Shown here: piece after piece, positions 25,150 to 33,659 of the stretch | Numbering within the stretch: position 1 is the stretch's first letter | How the letters are laid out: the number at the start of each line of letters is the position of its first letter | NCBI GenBank assembly: GCA_900066355.1 | Contig: FMEL01000010.1 | Coordinates: 62,001 to 126,000, forward strand | Direction of reading: 5' to 3' | DNA length: 64,000 nucleotides | Source of the DNA: an uncultured Ruminococcus sp. | GTDB lineage: Bacteria; Bacillota; Clostridia; Lachnospirales; Lachnospiraceae | Made by a program: the position numbers and the translations under genes | The notes under the pieces: generated by a model | What the model was told of the DNA's origin: nothing | Databases searched by the model: none | The model's input: only the letters and a program-made list of their open reading frames with translations

Positions 25150-26430
25150 TTATTTTACGGTGATCGTAATAGTTTTGGATTTTTTGTTGTAGATTCCTTT
25201 TCCTTTGGCGGTAACGGTAATCTTGTATTTGCCTTTTGGAGTGCCTTTTTTGATGGTAACTTTACCTTTGGCTGATACGGTCACATATTTTGGTTTTGAT
25301 GACTTATATGAAACCTTTCCCTGAGCTTTTGTTACCTTAACCGTGAAGGTTTTTGCTTTTTTCTTTACTGCCGAAGCTTTAATCTTCTGATTTTTGGTAC
25401 GTACTTTCAGTGGATTGGATGCTTTCTTTACAGTAAGTGTAACTACCTTTGACGTTTTTCCGGTTTTGATCGTGATTTTCACTGTACCGACAAACTTCTT
25501 CGGAACAGTTACCTTACCGGAAGAAGATACTTTTACTTTGGCATTGTTGCTCTTATAAGTAAGTTTCGCTCCATTAGAGGCTTTTGCACCGATTGTCCAG
25601 GACTGGCTTTTAGAAGCGCTGGCTGTCATAGTTTTGTCGGATGCCTTGATGGTAACACCGGTTGTTTTTTTGTCAAGTAAAACAAAAGTAACATTGCCGC
25701 TCTTTCCTGCATATTTCTTTTCTGCCTCAGAACCGGAATAACCATAAACCGTCACAGGTGTATTTCCAAACACCTTAAGCGTGCCACCTATATTTGTGAC
25801 ATTCGCCGGTATTGTAATGCTTTTCAAAGAAGGGCAATCCTTGAACGCCCACATACCAATCTCACGCAACCCGGTACCAAGAGTTACACTTGAAAGTGAA
25901 CTGCAGCCTTCAAATGCACTGATTCCTATTTTCCGCATAGTATTCGGAAGAACAATGCTTTTCAGTTTGGTACAATTGTGAAAAGCACCCCGATATATTT
26001 CCTGCAATCTCTTAGACAAAACAATACTTTCCAGATTTTTACAGCTCTCAAATACACCCTCTCCTATTGTAGTTACTGTATCCGGCACGATAACATTTCT
26101 CACTGTTCCGTTGCTCCTGATATTAAATATATCTGCCCCAAGACCAACTACCGGCAATTCTTTTCCATCAATCTCTCTTGTGGCAGGAAGCTCAATTACT
26201 TCCGGAAATCCCGCAGTATTCCATGCTGATAAGAGAATCACACCATCATTGGTATCATTCTTCGTCCATGAATAATAAACCCCTTTATAGAATTGAGATT
26301 GATGAGCCGAATCGTCTGCTTCATAGGCCACCGCCTGGTCTGTAAAATCTGCCGCGGAAACGCTGCCGCCGCAAAGGCTCACTGCCATCAATGCAGAAAG
26401 ACCGAATGCTGCAATTTTTTTGATTTTCAT
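25150..26430 (-). CDS. Secreted BspA-like leucine-rich-repeat protein
   Basis: The 426 residues begin with a signal peptide (IAAFGLSALMAVSLCGGSVSA). About 70-235 contains LRR_5-type repeats such as TIGEGVFESCKNLESIVL and KIGISAFEGCSSLSSVTL, about 23 residues each. The C-terminal half is very Lys/Ser/Thr-rich with two or three Ig-like beta modules (VTVPKKFVGTVKITIKTGK). There is no sortase or lipid anchor. BspA-type proteins of gut Clostridia are surface or matrix-binding proteins. It lies between two ~0.4-kb direct repeats. Confidence 0.83.
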   Translation of the reverse strand: MKIKKIAAFGLSALMAVSLCGGSVSAADFTDQAVAYEADDSAHQSQFYKGVYYSWTKNDTNDGVILLSAWNTAGFPEVIELPATREIDGKELPVVGLGADIFNIRSNGTVRNVIVPDTVTTIGEGVFESCKNLESIVLSKRLQEIYRGAFHNCTKLKSIVLPNTMRKIGISAFEGCSSLSSVTLGTGLREIGMWAFKDCPSLKSITIPANVTNIGGTLKVFGNTPVTVYGYSGSEAEKKYAGKSGNVTFVLLDKKTTGVTIKASDKTMTASASKSQSWTIGAKASNGAKLTYKSNNAKVKVSSSGKVTVPKKFVGTVKITIKTGKTSKVVTLTVKKASNPLKVRTKNQKIKASAVKKKAKTFTVKVTKAQGKVSYKSSKPKYVTVSAKGKVTIKKGTPKGKYKITVTAKGKGIYNKKSKTITITVK

Positions 26431-26507
26431 ACGCTTACTCCTTTTCTATTTTTGTTATTATCACGATACCAAAAGAAAAAAGAAAAAGCAACTGGTTTTG
26501 TATAATT

Positions 26508-26922
26508 TTCCCCGGTTGAAGATGATACTGAGTGAGAAGTGAATAAATGCTCTCACCTAAAGAGAACGACATTCAAATCGATTATGCTATATAACGAAAA
26601 AGAGAACAACATCCTGTTTCATTGACACGTTGCATTTCCGGATTCTTCCCGCGCATCTATGGATGACTGCTTTTGCAAACTCGCACCATCCGGTGCTCAG
26701 ACAGTGCAACGCAGTCATCATTAGCGCAGTCAGAATCTGCGGAAATTTACTATGTCAATTCATCAGAATGTTGTTTCTTTTTTCTGTGTATAGCCAATAT
26801 TAATTTTGAATGGTGTTCTCTTTTTTTACCAGGTAGACATCCTATTATTTTACTACTCTGTGGTTCTGTATCATCTTTGTGATGCCACCACTCCCCGTGG
26901 GCGGACCGCAGCCTTCGGCTGC
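26508..26922. repeat. Direct repeat, right copy
   Basis: This repeats 24698-25121, including an orphan copy of the last codons of the PHP gene. Recombination between the copies would delete the leucine-rich-repeat gene. The 26431-27293 stretch otherwise shows GC-rich hairpins (CCTTCCC...GGGGAAGG at 26934-26954) and the inverted repeat below, with no supported gene. Confidence 0.85.
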
Positions 26923-27067
26923 TGGCCGGCGAGGCCTTCCCGGTCGTGGGGAAGGGAGCTGGTTATGAAATTAAGAGAACATAAGAAAAAGCTATCTGAT
27001 GTGAAGATACAGGACACGCGGACTGGGAATATCTGCGTGATAAAAAGATACGGCTGTCTTGAAAAAA

Positions 27068-27231
27068 TATCCGCTACGTTTACAGAACTCAGCAAGGCTT
27101 CCGTAAATTTCATACATGCCAGCTGCGGTTGCGGAGCATCTGTCTGAGCGACAGCGAGTTATGCGAAGCAATCGCTAATAAGCGCATGTATGAAATTCGG
27201 AAACGCAGCGTGTTCAGCAAACGTAGCGGAT
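27068..27231. repeat. Long imperfect inverted repeat (~50-bp arms)
   Basis: The arm at 27068-27119 (TATCCGCTACGTTTACAG...) pairs with 27183-27231 (...CAAACGTAGCGGATA) around a ~63-bp loop. The resulting ~165-nt hairpin could be a small non-autonomous mobile element (MITE-like) or a structured RNA. No target-site duplication was established. Confidence 0.65.
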
Positions 27232-27293
27232 ATTCATTTGCAAACAGATAACCTGGAGTTTATCGCACGCAGTTCCCCATCCTCGCGTCCGTA

Positions 27294-27599
27294 CTATTCT
27301 TGAGTATCTTTCTCTGCTTCTCTCATTTTCTTCATCAGCTCCGCCAGCTCGCTATATTTCCCGGTTACGTACCCGTAGTTCTGTGCTTTGTGCGGCAGCT
27401 GACAGTTCGTGCAGTCTTTAATTCCCTTCTCGGTCATTCTGAAATTCCCGCCGCATTTATCTCCCAGTGCATACAGCGGACAGTAACAAAACAGACAGTT
27501 AAAGTTCTCCGGATCAGCTCCTGCATGACACGGAAAATATTCACATTCTTTATTACTGAAAAAAGCATAATGTTTTCCTTCCCAATACGGTTTCTCCAT
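27294..27599 (-). CDS. Cysteine-rich small protein under a cobalamin riboswitch
   Basis: The 101-residue protein has nine cysteines arranged as CEYFPCH, NCLFCYCPLY, KCGG and CTNCQLPH, likely binding zinc or an Fe-S cluster. The pattern fits the Cys-rich small domain family that I associate, with moderate certainty, with cobalamin loci. It is preceded by AAAGGGAG and a terminator, and about 350 bases upstream by an adenosylcobalamin-type riboswitch on the same strand, which supports a B12-linked role. The exact function is unknown. Confidence 0.75.
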   Translation of the reverse strand: MEKPYWEGKHYAFFSNKECEYFPCHAGADPENFNCLFCYCPLYALGDKCGGNFRMTEKGIKDCTNCQLPHKAQNYGYVTGKYSELAELMKKMREAEKDTQE

Positions 27600-27618
27600 T
27601 TTGATTCTCCCTTTACAT

Positions 27619-27650
27619 AAAAAAATCCAGTCACGGCTCTGCCGAACTGG
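27619..27650 (-). terminator. Second terminator of the cobalamin leader
   Basis: On the minus strand CCAGT and CGGC pair with GCCG and ACTGG, followed by ATTTTTTT. It ends about 20 bases before the Cys-rich gene start, so that gene must be reached by read-through or have its expression gated here. Confidence 0.8.
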
Positions 27651-27661
27651 TCATCTTTGAT

Positions 27662-27769
27662 TCATATTCTGAGGATTTGCGATACTGCTCCGGGGTAGAC
27701 AATGAATCCGTTCATAATATGCGGAGGGAACGAATGCATCCGGAGTAGTACCGCCTGCCATTTAATCAT
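27662..27769 (-). other. Short nested reading frames and long hairpin in the leader
   Basis: Between the two terminators a 35-codon frame (ATG 27769, starting MIKWQAVLLRMHSFPP) overlaps another (ATG 27761, 36 codons, ending 27651) that has AGGGG at good spacing. The same DNA folds into a hairpin pairing TACTACTCCGG with CCGGAGCAGTA. It could be a leader peptide, a tiny gene or a second regulatory RNA. I cannot decide which. Confidence 0.35.
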
Positions 27770-27846
27770 ACCCCTAAAGGGTTCTGGTCTGTGGTGGCAA
27801 AACCACAAACACATAGGTATAATTCATACGAACAGGCGAATTCCAT

Positions 27847-28110
27847 AAAAAAATGCCTGCTTCCAATCAGCAGACAACGCTCCGGGATTGCGGATATCCC
27901 CAAGTTGGTTGTTACACTTTACACGGAAGTTTAACCTCGCCATACAAAGCAGGTTTCCTGACTTCAGTATCATCGCTCCTCTTCCCCTTCTCATACTATC
28001 GTACAATGGAATATTGAAAAGTCGCTCCTCTGTTACAGTGACCGGATCGCTCAGGACTTGCACCTGATTCCCTCTTCAGATTGCTACGCGGACAACAATC
28101 TGCACTTCAT
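27847..28110 (-). promoter_or_regulatory. Cobalamin riboswitch with terminator
   Basis: The minus strand carries hallmark elements in order: GGTGCAAGTCCTGAGCG, the CCGGTCACTGTAA core, and the B12-box-like AGTCAGGAAACCTGCTTTG (27945-27964). A terminator follows: GTCTGCT...AGCAGGC with seven Ts at 27847-27875. It would shut off the Cys-rich gene when adenosylcobalamin is present. Confidence 0.92.
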
Positions 28111-28234
28111 ATGTTCAATATGGAATTATACTGACATCATAATAACACGATGCCAGTTTGCTGTCAATAACCCGCATAACATTTTGTCAAATTTTTATCA
28201 TTTTATGTTACTGTTCACTCCGTTCACAGCAGCA

Positions 28235-28263
28235 TTGCTTTTTTTCTGCATATGTCCTATACT
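28235..28263 (+). promoter_or_regulatory. Promoter of nudC
   Basis: TTGCTT (28235-28240), a 17-bp spacer and TATACT (28258-28263) lie 63 bp before the start. Confidence 0.6.
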
Positions 28264-28326
28264 GAATTATATTTTCCGTCCTGTGTTCCGACAGATACAG
28301 GCCAAGCAACCAAAGGAGGATTTTTT

Positions 28327-29175
28327 ATGATTCAGGATATTGCCCCGCACACTTATCACAATGAATATAAACCGGTAGCACCGGATGAAAACAGTATCAT
28401 TCTGGCCTACGAAAATGGAAAGAGTTTTTTCCGCAAAGAGGACAGTTCCGATGTTATCACACTTCCACGCTTTCGCGAGCTGGAAGACAAAGCAGCCGAT
28501 CTATATGAAAATTATATTTATCTTTTCTCTATTGACGAAGAACGTTTTTACCTGATTCCGGATCTGGACACTGCTCTGCTGCCTGGCTATGGTTTTTATG
28601 AAAACCGTGAACTCCGTTATGTACAGCCACAGTATCTCTCTTTCGCAGTGATCACCGGATATCAGCTCTGGTTCTGGTATCGTAACCGCCGTTTCTGTGG
28701 ATGCTGTGGTCAGCCGATGATACATGACAAGAAGGAACGTATGATGTACTGTCCTTCCTGTGGACGCCAGGAATACCCGGTACTTATGCCGGCTGTGATC
28801 GTCGGCATCACAAACGGTGACAAGATCATCTGCTCCAAATACGAAGGCCGGAGTTTTAAACAATATGCCCTGATCGCCGGTTTCGCAGAAATTGGTGAGA
28901 CAATTGAAGAAACTGTGCATCGCGAGGTCATGGAGGAGGTTGGTCTGAAAGTCAAAAATCTCCGCTATTACAAAAGCCAGCCGTGGTCCTTCTCCGGGAC
29001 GTTGCTTTTTGGATTTTTCTGCGATATAGACGGCGACGATACCCTTACCGTAGATCACGAGGAGCTTTCCATCGCACAGTGGTTTGAACGTGACAAAATT
29101 ATCGGTCAGGACACTGACAGCAGTCTCACTAATGAGATGATGATGGCCTTCGCCGCCGGGAAAGAGCCCAAATGA
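28327..29175 (+). CDS. nudC: NADH pyrophosphatase (Nudix), NudC-like
   Basis: The 282-residue enzyme would hydrolyse NADH to NMNH and AMP, and may decap NAD-capped RNA. It shows a zinc ribbon (CGCCGQ and CPSCG), the Nudix box GFAEIGETIEETVHREVMEEVG, and SQPWSFS, the NADH-pyrophosphatase hallmark after the box. AAAGGAGG sits 7 bases before the ATG at 28327; the longer open frame upstream lacks a ribosome site. Confidence 0.92.
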   Translation: MIQDIAPHTYHNEYKPVAPDENSIILAYENGKSFFRKEDSSDVITLPRFRELEDKAADLYENYIYLFSIDEERFYLIPDLDTALLPGYGFYENRELRYVQPQYLSFAVITGYQLWFWYRNRRFCGCCGQPMIHDKKERMMYCPSCGRQEYPVLMPAVIVGITNGDKIICSKYEGRSFKQYALIAGFAEIGETIEETVHREVMEEVGLKVKNLRYYKSQPWSFSGTLLFGFFCDIDGDDTLTVDHEELSIAQWFERDKIIGQDTDSSLTNEMMMAFAAGKEPK

Positions 29176-29192
29176 TCCAACTTCACATATAA

Positions 29193-29234
29193 ATTCCCAA
29201 AGATACATCATACATTCCCAAAGATACATCATAC
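29193..29234. repeat. Perfect 21-bp tandem duplication
   Basis: The unit ATTCCCAAAGATACATCATA+C occurs at 29193-29213 and 29214-29234, just after nudC and before its terminator. Confidence 0.92.
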
Positions 29235-29248
29235 AATAACAGTCCTGT

Positions 29249-29281
29249 AAATGACAGCTTTCCCAAGGCTGTCATTTTTGT
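29249..29281 (+). terminator. Terminator of nudC
   Basis: AAATGACAGC and GCTGTCATTT form a stem followed by TTTTT-type sequence. Confidence 0.9.
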
Positions 29282-29362
29282 ATATAATTGTACAAAAAGT
29301 CTGGTATTTTCCATCATACTTCGTTATAATAGACATAATTATATTGCTGTGGGAGTCTTAGG

Positions 29363-31261
29363 ATGAAAAAAATCGCACTTATCACAAATGGCCAGGCCCG
29401 CTATATGACCCATGAATGGCTTCATGGATATCGACGATATATTTCCGACCATAATTCCGATATAGATTTATACATTTTTCACTGTTTTGGAAACTTCAGT
29501 CAGGATCAGAGCTACAATGTCGGTGAATATAACATTTTCCGACTTCCCAGGCTTTCAGACTTCGATGGAATTCTTCTTGATCTTGCTCTTATTCCTGACC
29601 ACGAACTTAAAGAAGAAGTCATAATCCGTGCCAGAAGAGCATCTGTTCCCGTCATTTCTTTTCTGGACAAAGTACCGGATCTTTATTTTTCAGGAATTGA
29701 CAATTACCATGCAATCTGTACTCTGATGGAACATCTGATCACTGAGCATGGTTGTACAAAGCTCAATTATGTCGGCGGAATCATCGGAAATCAGGAAAAT
29801 CAGCAGCGTTTTCTCGCCTACAAAGATACACTTAAAAAACATGGAATCGCCTTTGAACCAGATCGTATATATGAATTGAACTATGAAGTAGAAACAGGAC
29901 TCAAGGCCTTTACTGTTTTTCAGGAACGCAGACTCCTTCCTGAAGCTTTTGTCTGCGCTAATGACAATATTGCCGCAGGTGTCTGTCTTGCTGCGCAGGA
30001 TGCCGGATATTCTGTCCCCGGTGATTTTCTTGTGACCGGATTTGACAATACGACAAAATCCATAAACTTTTATCCGCCTATCACGACTGTTGAATTTTCC
30101 AAAGCACATATTATGTATAATGCACTGGGACTTCTTGCTGATGTCTGGAATGGCACTGCTAAATCTTCGCAGGTGTTTTCGCCTACCCGTTGTATATATC
30201 GTGAAAGCAGTGGCTGCACTTCCCTCTTTCCTGCTGATCCCGGAAAATATGTATCCAGTCAGATCATGGCTGAAGTCCGTCAGGGAGACATGCTCAACTG
30301 GATGATGGATCTTGATCGTTTTCTTCTTGACTGCACCAGTTTCACCGAACTCGCAGAGCATTTGCATACCTGGCTTTCCACTCATGGCTGTGGAAACCTG
30401 TCTCTGCTTATGAATCCGGATATTTTTCTTCTGGAAAAAATCGATGCACTTGCTGAAATTCCGGATGATCTGTATCTGGATTTCGGATATCCAAAGCAGA
30501 TGACTGTCGTTTATCCATGTAGCGGAAATGAAGCAGGCGAACTGGATCTTTCCACAGGGAAACTACTTCCGGAAGTCTCCGAGTCCGACATCCCAAATGT
30601 ATATTTCTTTGTCCCGGTTCATTTCCGCAAACGTGAGATTGGCTACCTGGTTCTCGAAAACTGCGATTATCTTCTTACGCATCAGTTTCTTTTTGAGACA
30701 CTGAACACCTTCCGTACTTCTATCGAGGCGCTTTACGGAAAACTGATTCTCCAAAAGAAAAACAGGCAGCTTTCTCAGCTTTACATCCACGATTCCCTTA
30801 CAGGGCTTTATAATCGTATGGCATATGAAAAGCTGGCGCTGCCTGTGTTTAATCAATATATGAAAAGTAAAAAACCTGTCGGAATCATGTTTATTGATGC
30901 CGATCATCTGAAATATATCAACGACACTTTCGGACATGATATGGGAAATCTTGCAATCAGCAGCATCGCATCTGTCATCCGGCAGCACTGCCCTGCCAAT
31001 TCTGTCTCCATGCGCTATGGCGGAGATGAATTTGTATGTGTGATACCAGACTACGATCAGACACAGATGCAAAAGCTTAAACAGAATCTCCTTGATTCCC
31101 TCGCCACGCTTTCCAGGAACAGCCGTATGGCATTCCCTATCGAGGCAAGCATCGGATTTGTGGTTGCAGATGATTCTGTCTTCTCACTCAATGACTACAT
31201 AAACCTTGCTGATGAAAAAATGTATGCCGAGAAAAAAGAACGCAAAGCAACTCGTCAATAA
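29363..31261 (+). CDS. Cytosolic diguanylate cyclase with LacI-type sugar-binding sensor domain
   Basis: The 632 residues combine a periplasmic-binding-protein-like sensor (about 1-290; CANDNIAAGVCLAAQ, VTGFDNTTKS and ITTVEF as in LacI repressors), a middle GAF-like region (about 310-450) and a GGDEF domain (about 470-630). The motif YGGDEF is intact at 553-557, with HDSLTGLYNR at its start. There is no helix-turn-helix, signal peptide or membrane segment, so it is probably a soluble enzyme that makes cyclic di-GMP in response to a sugar. A TATAAT at 29325-29330 and GGGAG before the ATG support expression. Confidence 0.9.
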   Translation: MKKIALITNGQARYMTHEWLHGYRRYISDHNSDIDLYIFHCFGNFSQDQSYNVGEYNIFRLPRLSDFDGILLDLALIPDHELKEEVIIRARRASVPVISFLDKVPDLYFSGIDNYHAICTLMEHLITEHGCTKLNYVGGIIGNQENQQRFLAYKDTLKKHGIAFEPDRIYELNYEVETGLKAFTVFQERRLLPEAFVCANDNIAAGVCLAAQDAGYSVPGDFLVTGFDNTTKSINFYPPITTVEFSKAHIMYNALGLLADVWNGTAKSSQVFSPTRCIYRESSGCTSLFPADPGKYVSSQIMAEVRQGDMLNWMMDLDRFLLDCTSFTELAEHLHTWLSTHGCGNLSLLMNPDIFLLEKIDALAEIPDDLYLDFGYPKQMTVVYPCSGNEAGELDLSTGKLLPEVSESDIPNVYFFVPVHFRKREIGYLVLENCDYLLTHQFLFETLNTFRTSIEALYGKLILQKKNRQLSQLYIHDSLTGLYNRMAYEKLALPVFNQYMKSKKPVGIMFIDADHLKYINDTFGHDMGNLAISSIASVIRQHCPANSVSMRYGGDEFVCVIPDYDQTQMQKLKQNLLDSLATLSRNSRMAFPIEASIGFVVADDSVFSLNDYINLADEKMYAEKKERKATRQ

Positions 31262-31416
31262 CTTAGAGAAGTTTTACTATGACGCCCTGATGAAGTACGA
31301 AAATACGCAAAACTGGCTGAACGTATCACCCGTCTCCTCATCCGTAAAAAACTGGATTGCCAGCTTTTCACTTTTGTATATCCGAACGAATATCTGGCAT
31401 TGAAGATGTGATAATT

Positions 31417-31581
31417 CTATGCCAGCTGACTGATCAGTTCAAGAATCCTGCCTGCACAGGAACGGATTTCTTCTTCTGTAAAATCTCCGTTTCTGTATGC
31501 ATTACGAATACTCTCGGCATCTTCTGCATTTCCAGGCATGATAATGTCATTTCCTGCCGCGTTCTTTTGACTAATGATAAC
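31417..31581 (-). pseudogene. C-terminal fragment of a GH3 beta-glucosidase
   Basis: The last 54 codons of a GH3 enzyme remain: AAGNDIIMPG, then EEEIRSCAGRILELI and a stop at 31417. AGNDxxMPG is typical of the GH3 C-terminal domain. The remainder of the gene is absent; the fragment abuts the 3' end of a permease pseudogene. A further plus-strand open stretch (31283-31411) of unknown origin lies beside it. Confidence 0.7.
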
Positions 31582-31597
31582 TTTTATTTTTACTCTT

Positions 31598-32443
31598 TTA
31601 CTCTTTTACGCCACCCAGCGTAACACCTGCGATGATATATTTTGACAGGAGCAGATAAACAATAATGATCGGTACGATAGCAACAGTGATCATCATGTAA
31701 ATCTTACCCATATCAAAGTTCATGTAATCAGCACCTCGTAATGTTGCGATCAGGATCGGAACCGTCATCTTGTTCTTGGACTGGATGACCAATGCCGGTA
31801 CGAAGTAGTTGTTCCATGATCCAACAAAGGTAAAGGTTGCCTGAACTGCGATCGCTGGTTTCATGATTGGAAGTACAATACGGTTGAATGTATAGAACTC
31901 TCCAGCTCCGTCAAATCTGGCAGCTTCCACCAGTGACAGCGGAAGAGAGGATTGTAAATAACTGTACATAAAATAAAATACTGCCGGTGAAGCAATGGAC
32001 GGAATAATCAGCGGAAGAAGTGAATCATACATTCCCATCTTTGTGATCAGTCTCAGGAATCCCATTGCAGTTACCTGTGTCGGCATAACAAGGATTGCCA
32101 TGATGAAAGTAAAAGCAACTTTCTTTCCCTTGAAATCATAAGCATAAATGCCATATGCAGTCAGAGAAGAAAAGTATGTACATAATGCTGCAGAGCATCC
32201 GGACACGACCACACTGTTAATGATTCCTCTGAACATTGGAAAGCTTCCATCATTTGCCACACTTCTCAGGTTATCCATAAAATGTTTACCCGGAATGATA
32301 GAAAAGCCTTTCTACAGTTCTGCATGTGAATGCGTTGCATTGATAAGCAGAATCGCAAAGAAAAACAGACACATAAAAGATAAGAGAATGAGTACAATAT
32401 GTGCGACAATGCTCATCACACGTTTTCCTGAATTTGCTTTCAT
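31598..32443 (-). pseudogene. Sugar ABC permease (MalG type) interrupted by an amber codon
   Basis: The whole frame is intact from the ATG at 32443 (AAGGAG upstream) to the stop at 31598, except for TAG at 32312-32314 (codon 44). HAEL then KGFSIIPGKHF is the usual permease sequence, so CAG to TAG is the likely lesion. Downstream, 226 residues include the conserved EAARFDGAGEF cytoplasmic loop. A restart at Met 32278 would lack the first membrane helix. It overlaps the preceding permease remnant by ATGA. Confidence 0.8.
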
Positions 32444-32790
32444 GATCTTGCTCTTCTCCTTTCTTCTTTTGCACGTTTCTTAGCTGCCTTTTTGAACCAT
32501 CTGGATCGTTGTCATTGGTCATTCTGTAAACAAAGAAGCAGAGGATACCACTGATGATGAACAGGTAAACAGATAATGAACCTGCCATTCCATAATTCTT
32601 GCTCTTCAGATGACTGTTCAGGAACATGATCAGTGTCATGGATGTTCTGTCCGGATTACCCTGTCCGTTTGTCAGGATCTGAGGAACATGTCTGATTTCA
32701 AAAGACTGATGTAGTTTTTCATGCCGACAAAATCCGGACCTACTACCTTGACACCCGAACGATAATATTCGAAAAAGCTGTATCCATAAT
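32440..32790 (-). pseudogene. Sugar ABC permease (MalF type) remnant
   Basis: Two pieces remain. One is near-N-terminal, SYGYSFFEYY-like (YGYSFFEYYRSGVKVVGPD, then FVGMKNYISLL), ending at a stop. The other, in a second frame, is the C-terminus (QILTNGQGNPDRTSMTLIM, a final membrane helix, then frame-shifted FKKAAKKRAKEERRRA). About 200 internal residues are missing. Deletion plus at least two frameshifts make it non-functional. Confidence 0.78.
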
Positions 32791-32822
32791 ATAAAAAATC
32801 AACACATTAAGGAGTAATGTTT

Positions 32823-33563
32823 ATGGCAATTTCAAAAGACTGGTACCACACTGAAATGGAAAACAATGAAATGGAGATCCTGCACCGTTCTCCCTCCGTA
32901 GAATACTCTTTTTATAATGCAGTCCGAAGCGGAGACATGGAGACTGTCACTGCAAACTGCAAAAAAGATTCCTTTCTTCAGCTCGAAGGAACTGGTGTCC
33001 TTTCAAGAAATCCTCTGAACAATATCAAATATCACTTTGTGGTAACTGCCGCCATGCTGACCCGTTATTGCATTAACGGAGGGCTGGAACCGGAGCAGGC
33101 CTATCGCCTCAGCGACTTCTATATCTTAAAAATGGATTCCTGCACTTCAGTCCGTGAAGTTGCAGACCTCCATCATATTATGGCAAAAGATTTTACCGGA
33201 AAAATGCTTCTTCAGAAAAAAAGTTCTGTTCTGTCCAAACCTGTCATTGAATGCATCAACTATATCTACGTTCACATAAAAGAAAGAATCACCATTCAGG
33301 ATCTGGCTGACCATACAGGGCTGTCCTGCAATTATCTTTCCCGTATATTCAAGCAGAATCTTGGTGTATCGATCAGTGACTATATCCGTGAACAGAAAAT
33401 AGAAAAAGCCACTCATCTTCTCAGATATTCTGATCAGTCTATCGTGGATATTGCGGCGTATCTTTCCTTTTCCTCACAGAGTCACTTTATACAGATTTTT
33501 GAAGGCTATATAGGACTGACACCAAAGAAATACCGCGACAAATACTACAAATCCATGTGGTAG
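32823..33563 (+). CDS. AraC-family transcriptional regulator
   Basis: The 246-residue protein has a C-terminal AraC double helix-turn-helix (about 145-243; TIQDLADHTGLSCNYLSRIF, then FSSQSHFIQIFEGYIGLTPKKYR). The N-terminal helical region (DWYHTEMENNEMEILHRSP) resembles sensors of regulators beside sugar transporters. The ATG at 32823 has GGAG 8 bases upstream; the earlier in-frame ATG at 32817 is too close. It is divergent from the decayed permease genes and may be an orphan regulator of that lost system. Confidence 0.85.
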   Translation: MAISKDWYHTEMENNEMEILHRSPSVEYSFYNAVRSGDMETVTANCKKDSFLQLEGTGVLSRNPLNNIKYHFVVTAAMLTRYCINGGLEPEQAYRLSDFYILKMDSCTSVREVADLHHIMAKDFTGKMLLQKKSSVLSKPVIECINYIYVHIKERITIQDLADHTGLSCNYLSRIFKQNLGVSISDYIREQKIEKATHLLRYSDQSIVDIAAYLSFSSQSHFIQIFEGYIGLTPKKYRDKYYKSMW

Positions 33564-33610
33564 ACCAACAGACATGCCTCTGTCTCTCCCCGGCATTGAG
33601 AAAAGCAGAA

Positions 33611-33659
33611 AACAACCCGGCATTATGTCATTTTACTACATAATGTCGGGTTGTTTTTA
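33611..33659. terminator. Bidirectional terminator
   Basis: AACCCGGCATTATGT pairs with ACATAATGTCGGGTT, flanked by A and T tracts, between the convergent araC gene and the GH94 gene. Confidence 0.92.

Noticed and set aside
26965..27147. Possible 60-residue plus-strand protein with GGGAG before the ATG
   Set aside because: It is read partly through the arm of the long inverted repeat and has no recognisable pattern; support is too weak to call.
31262..31411. Coding remnant after the diguanylate cyclase (frame with RKYAKLAERITRLLIRKK)
   Set aside because: Only 43 codons, no start or recognisable family; mentioned only as part of the decayed region.
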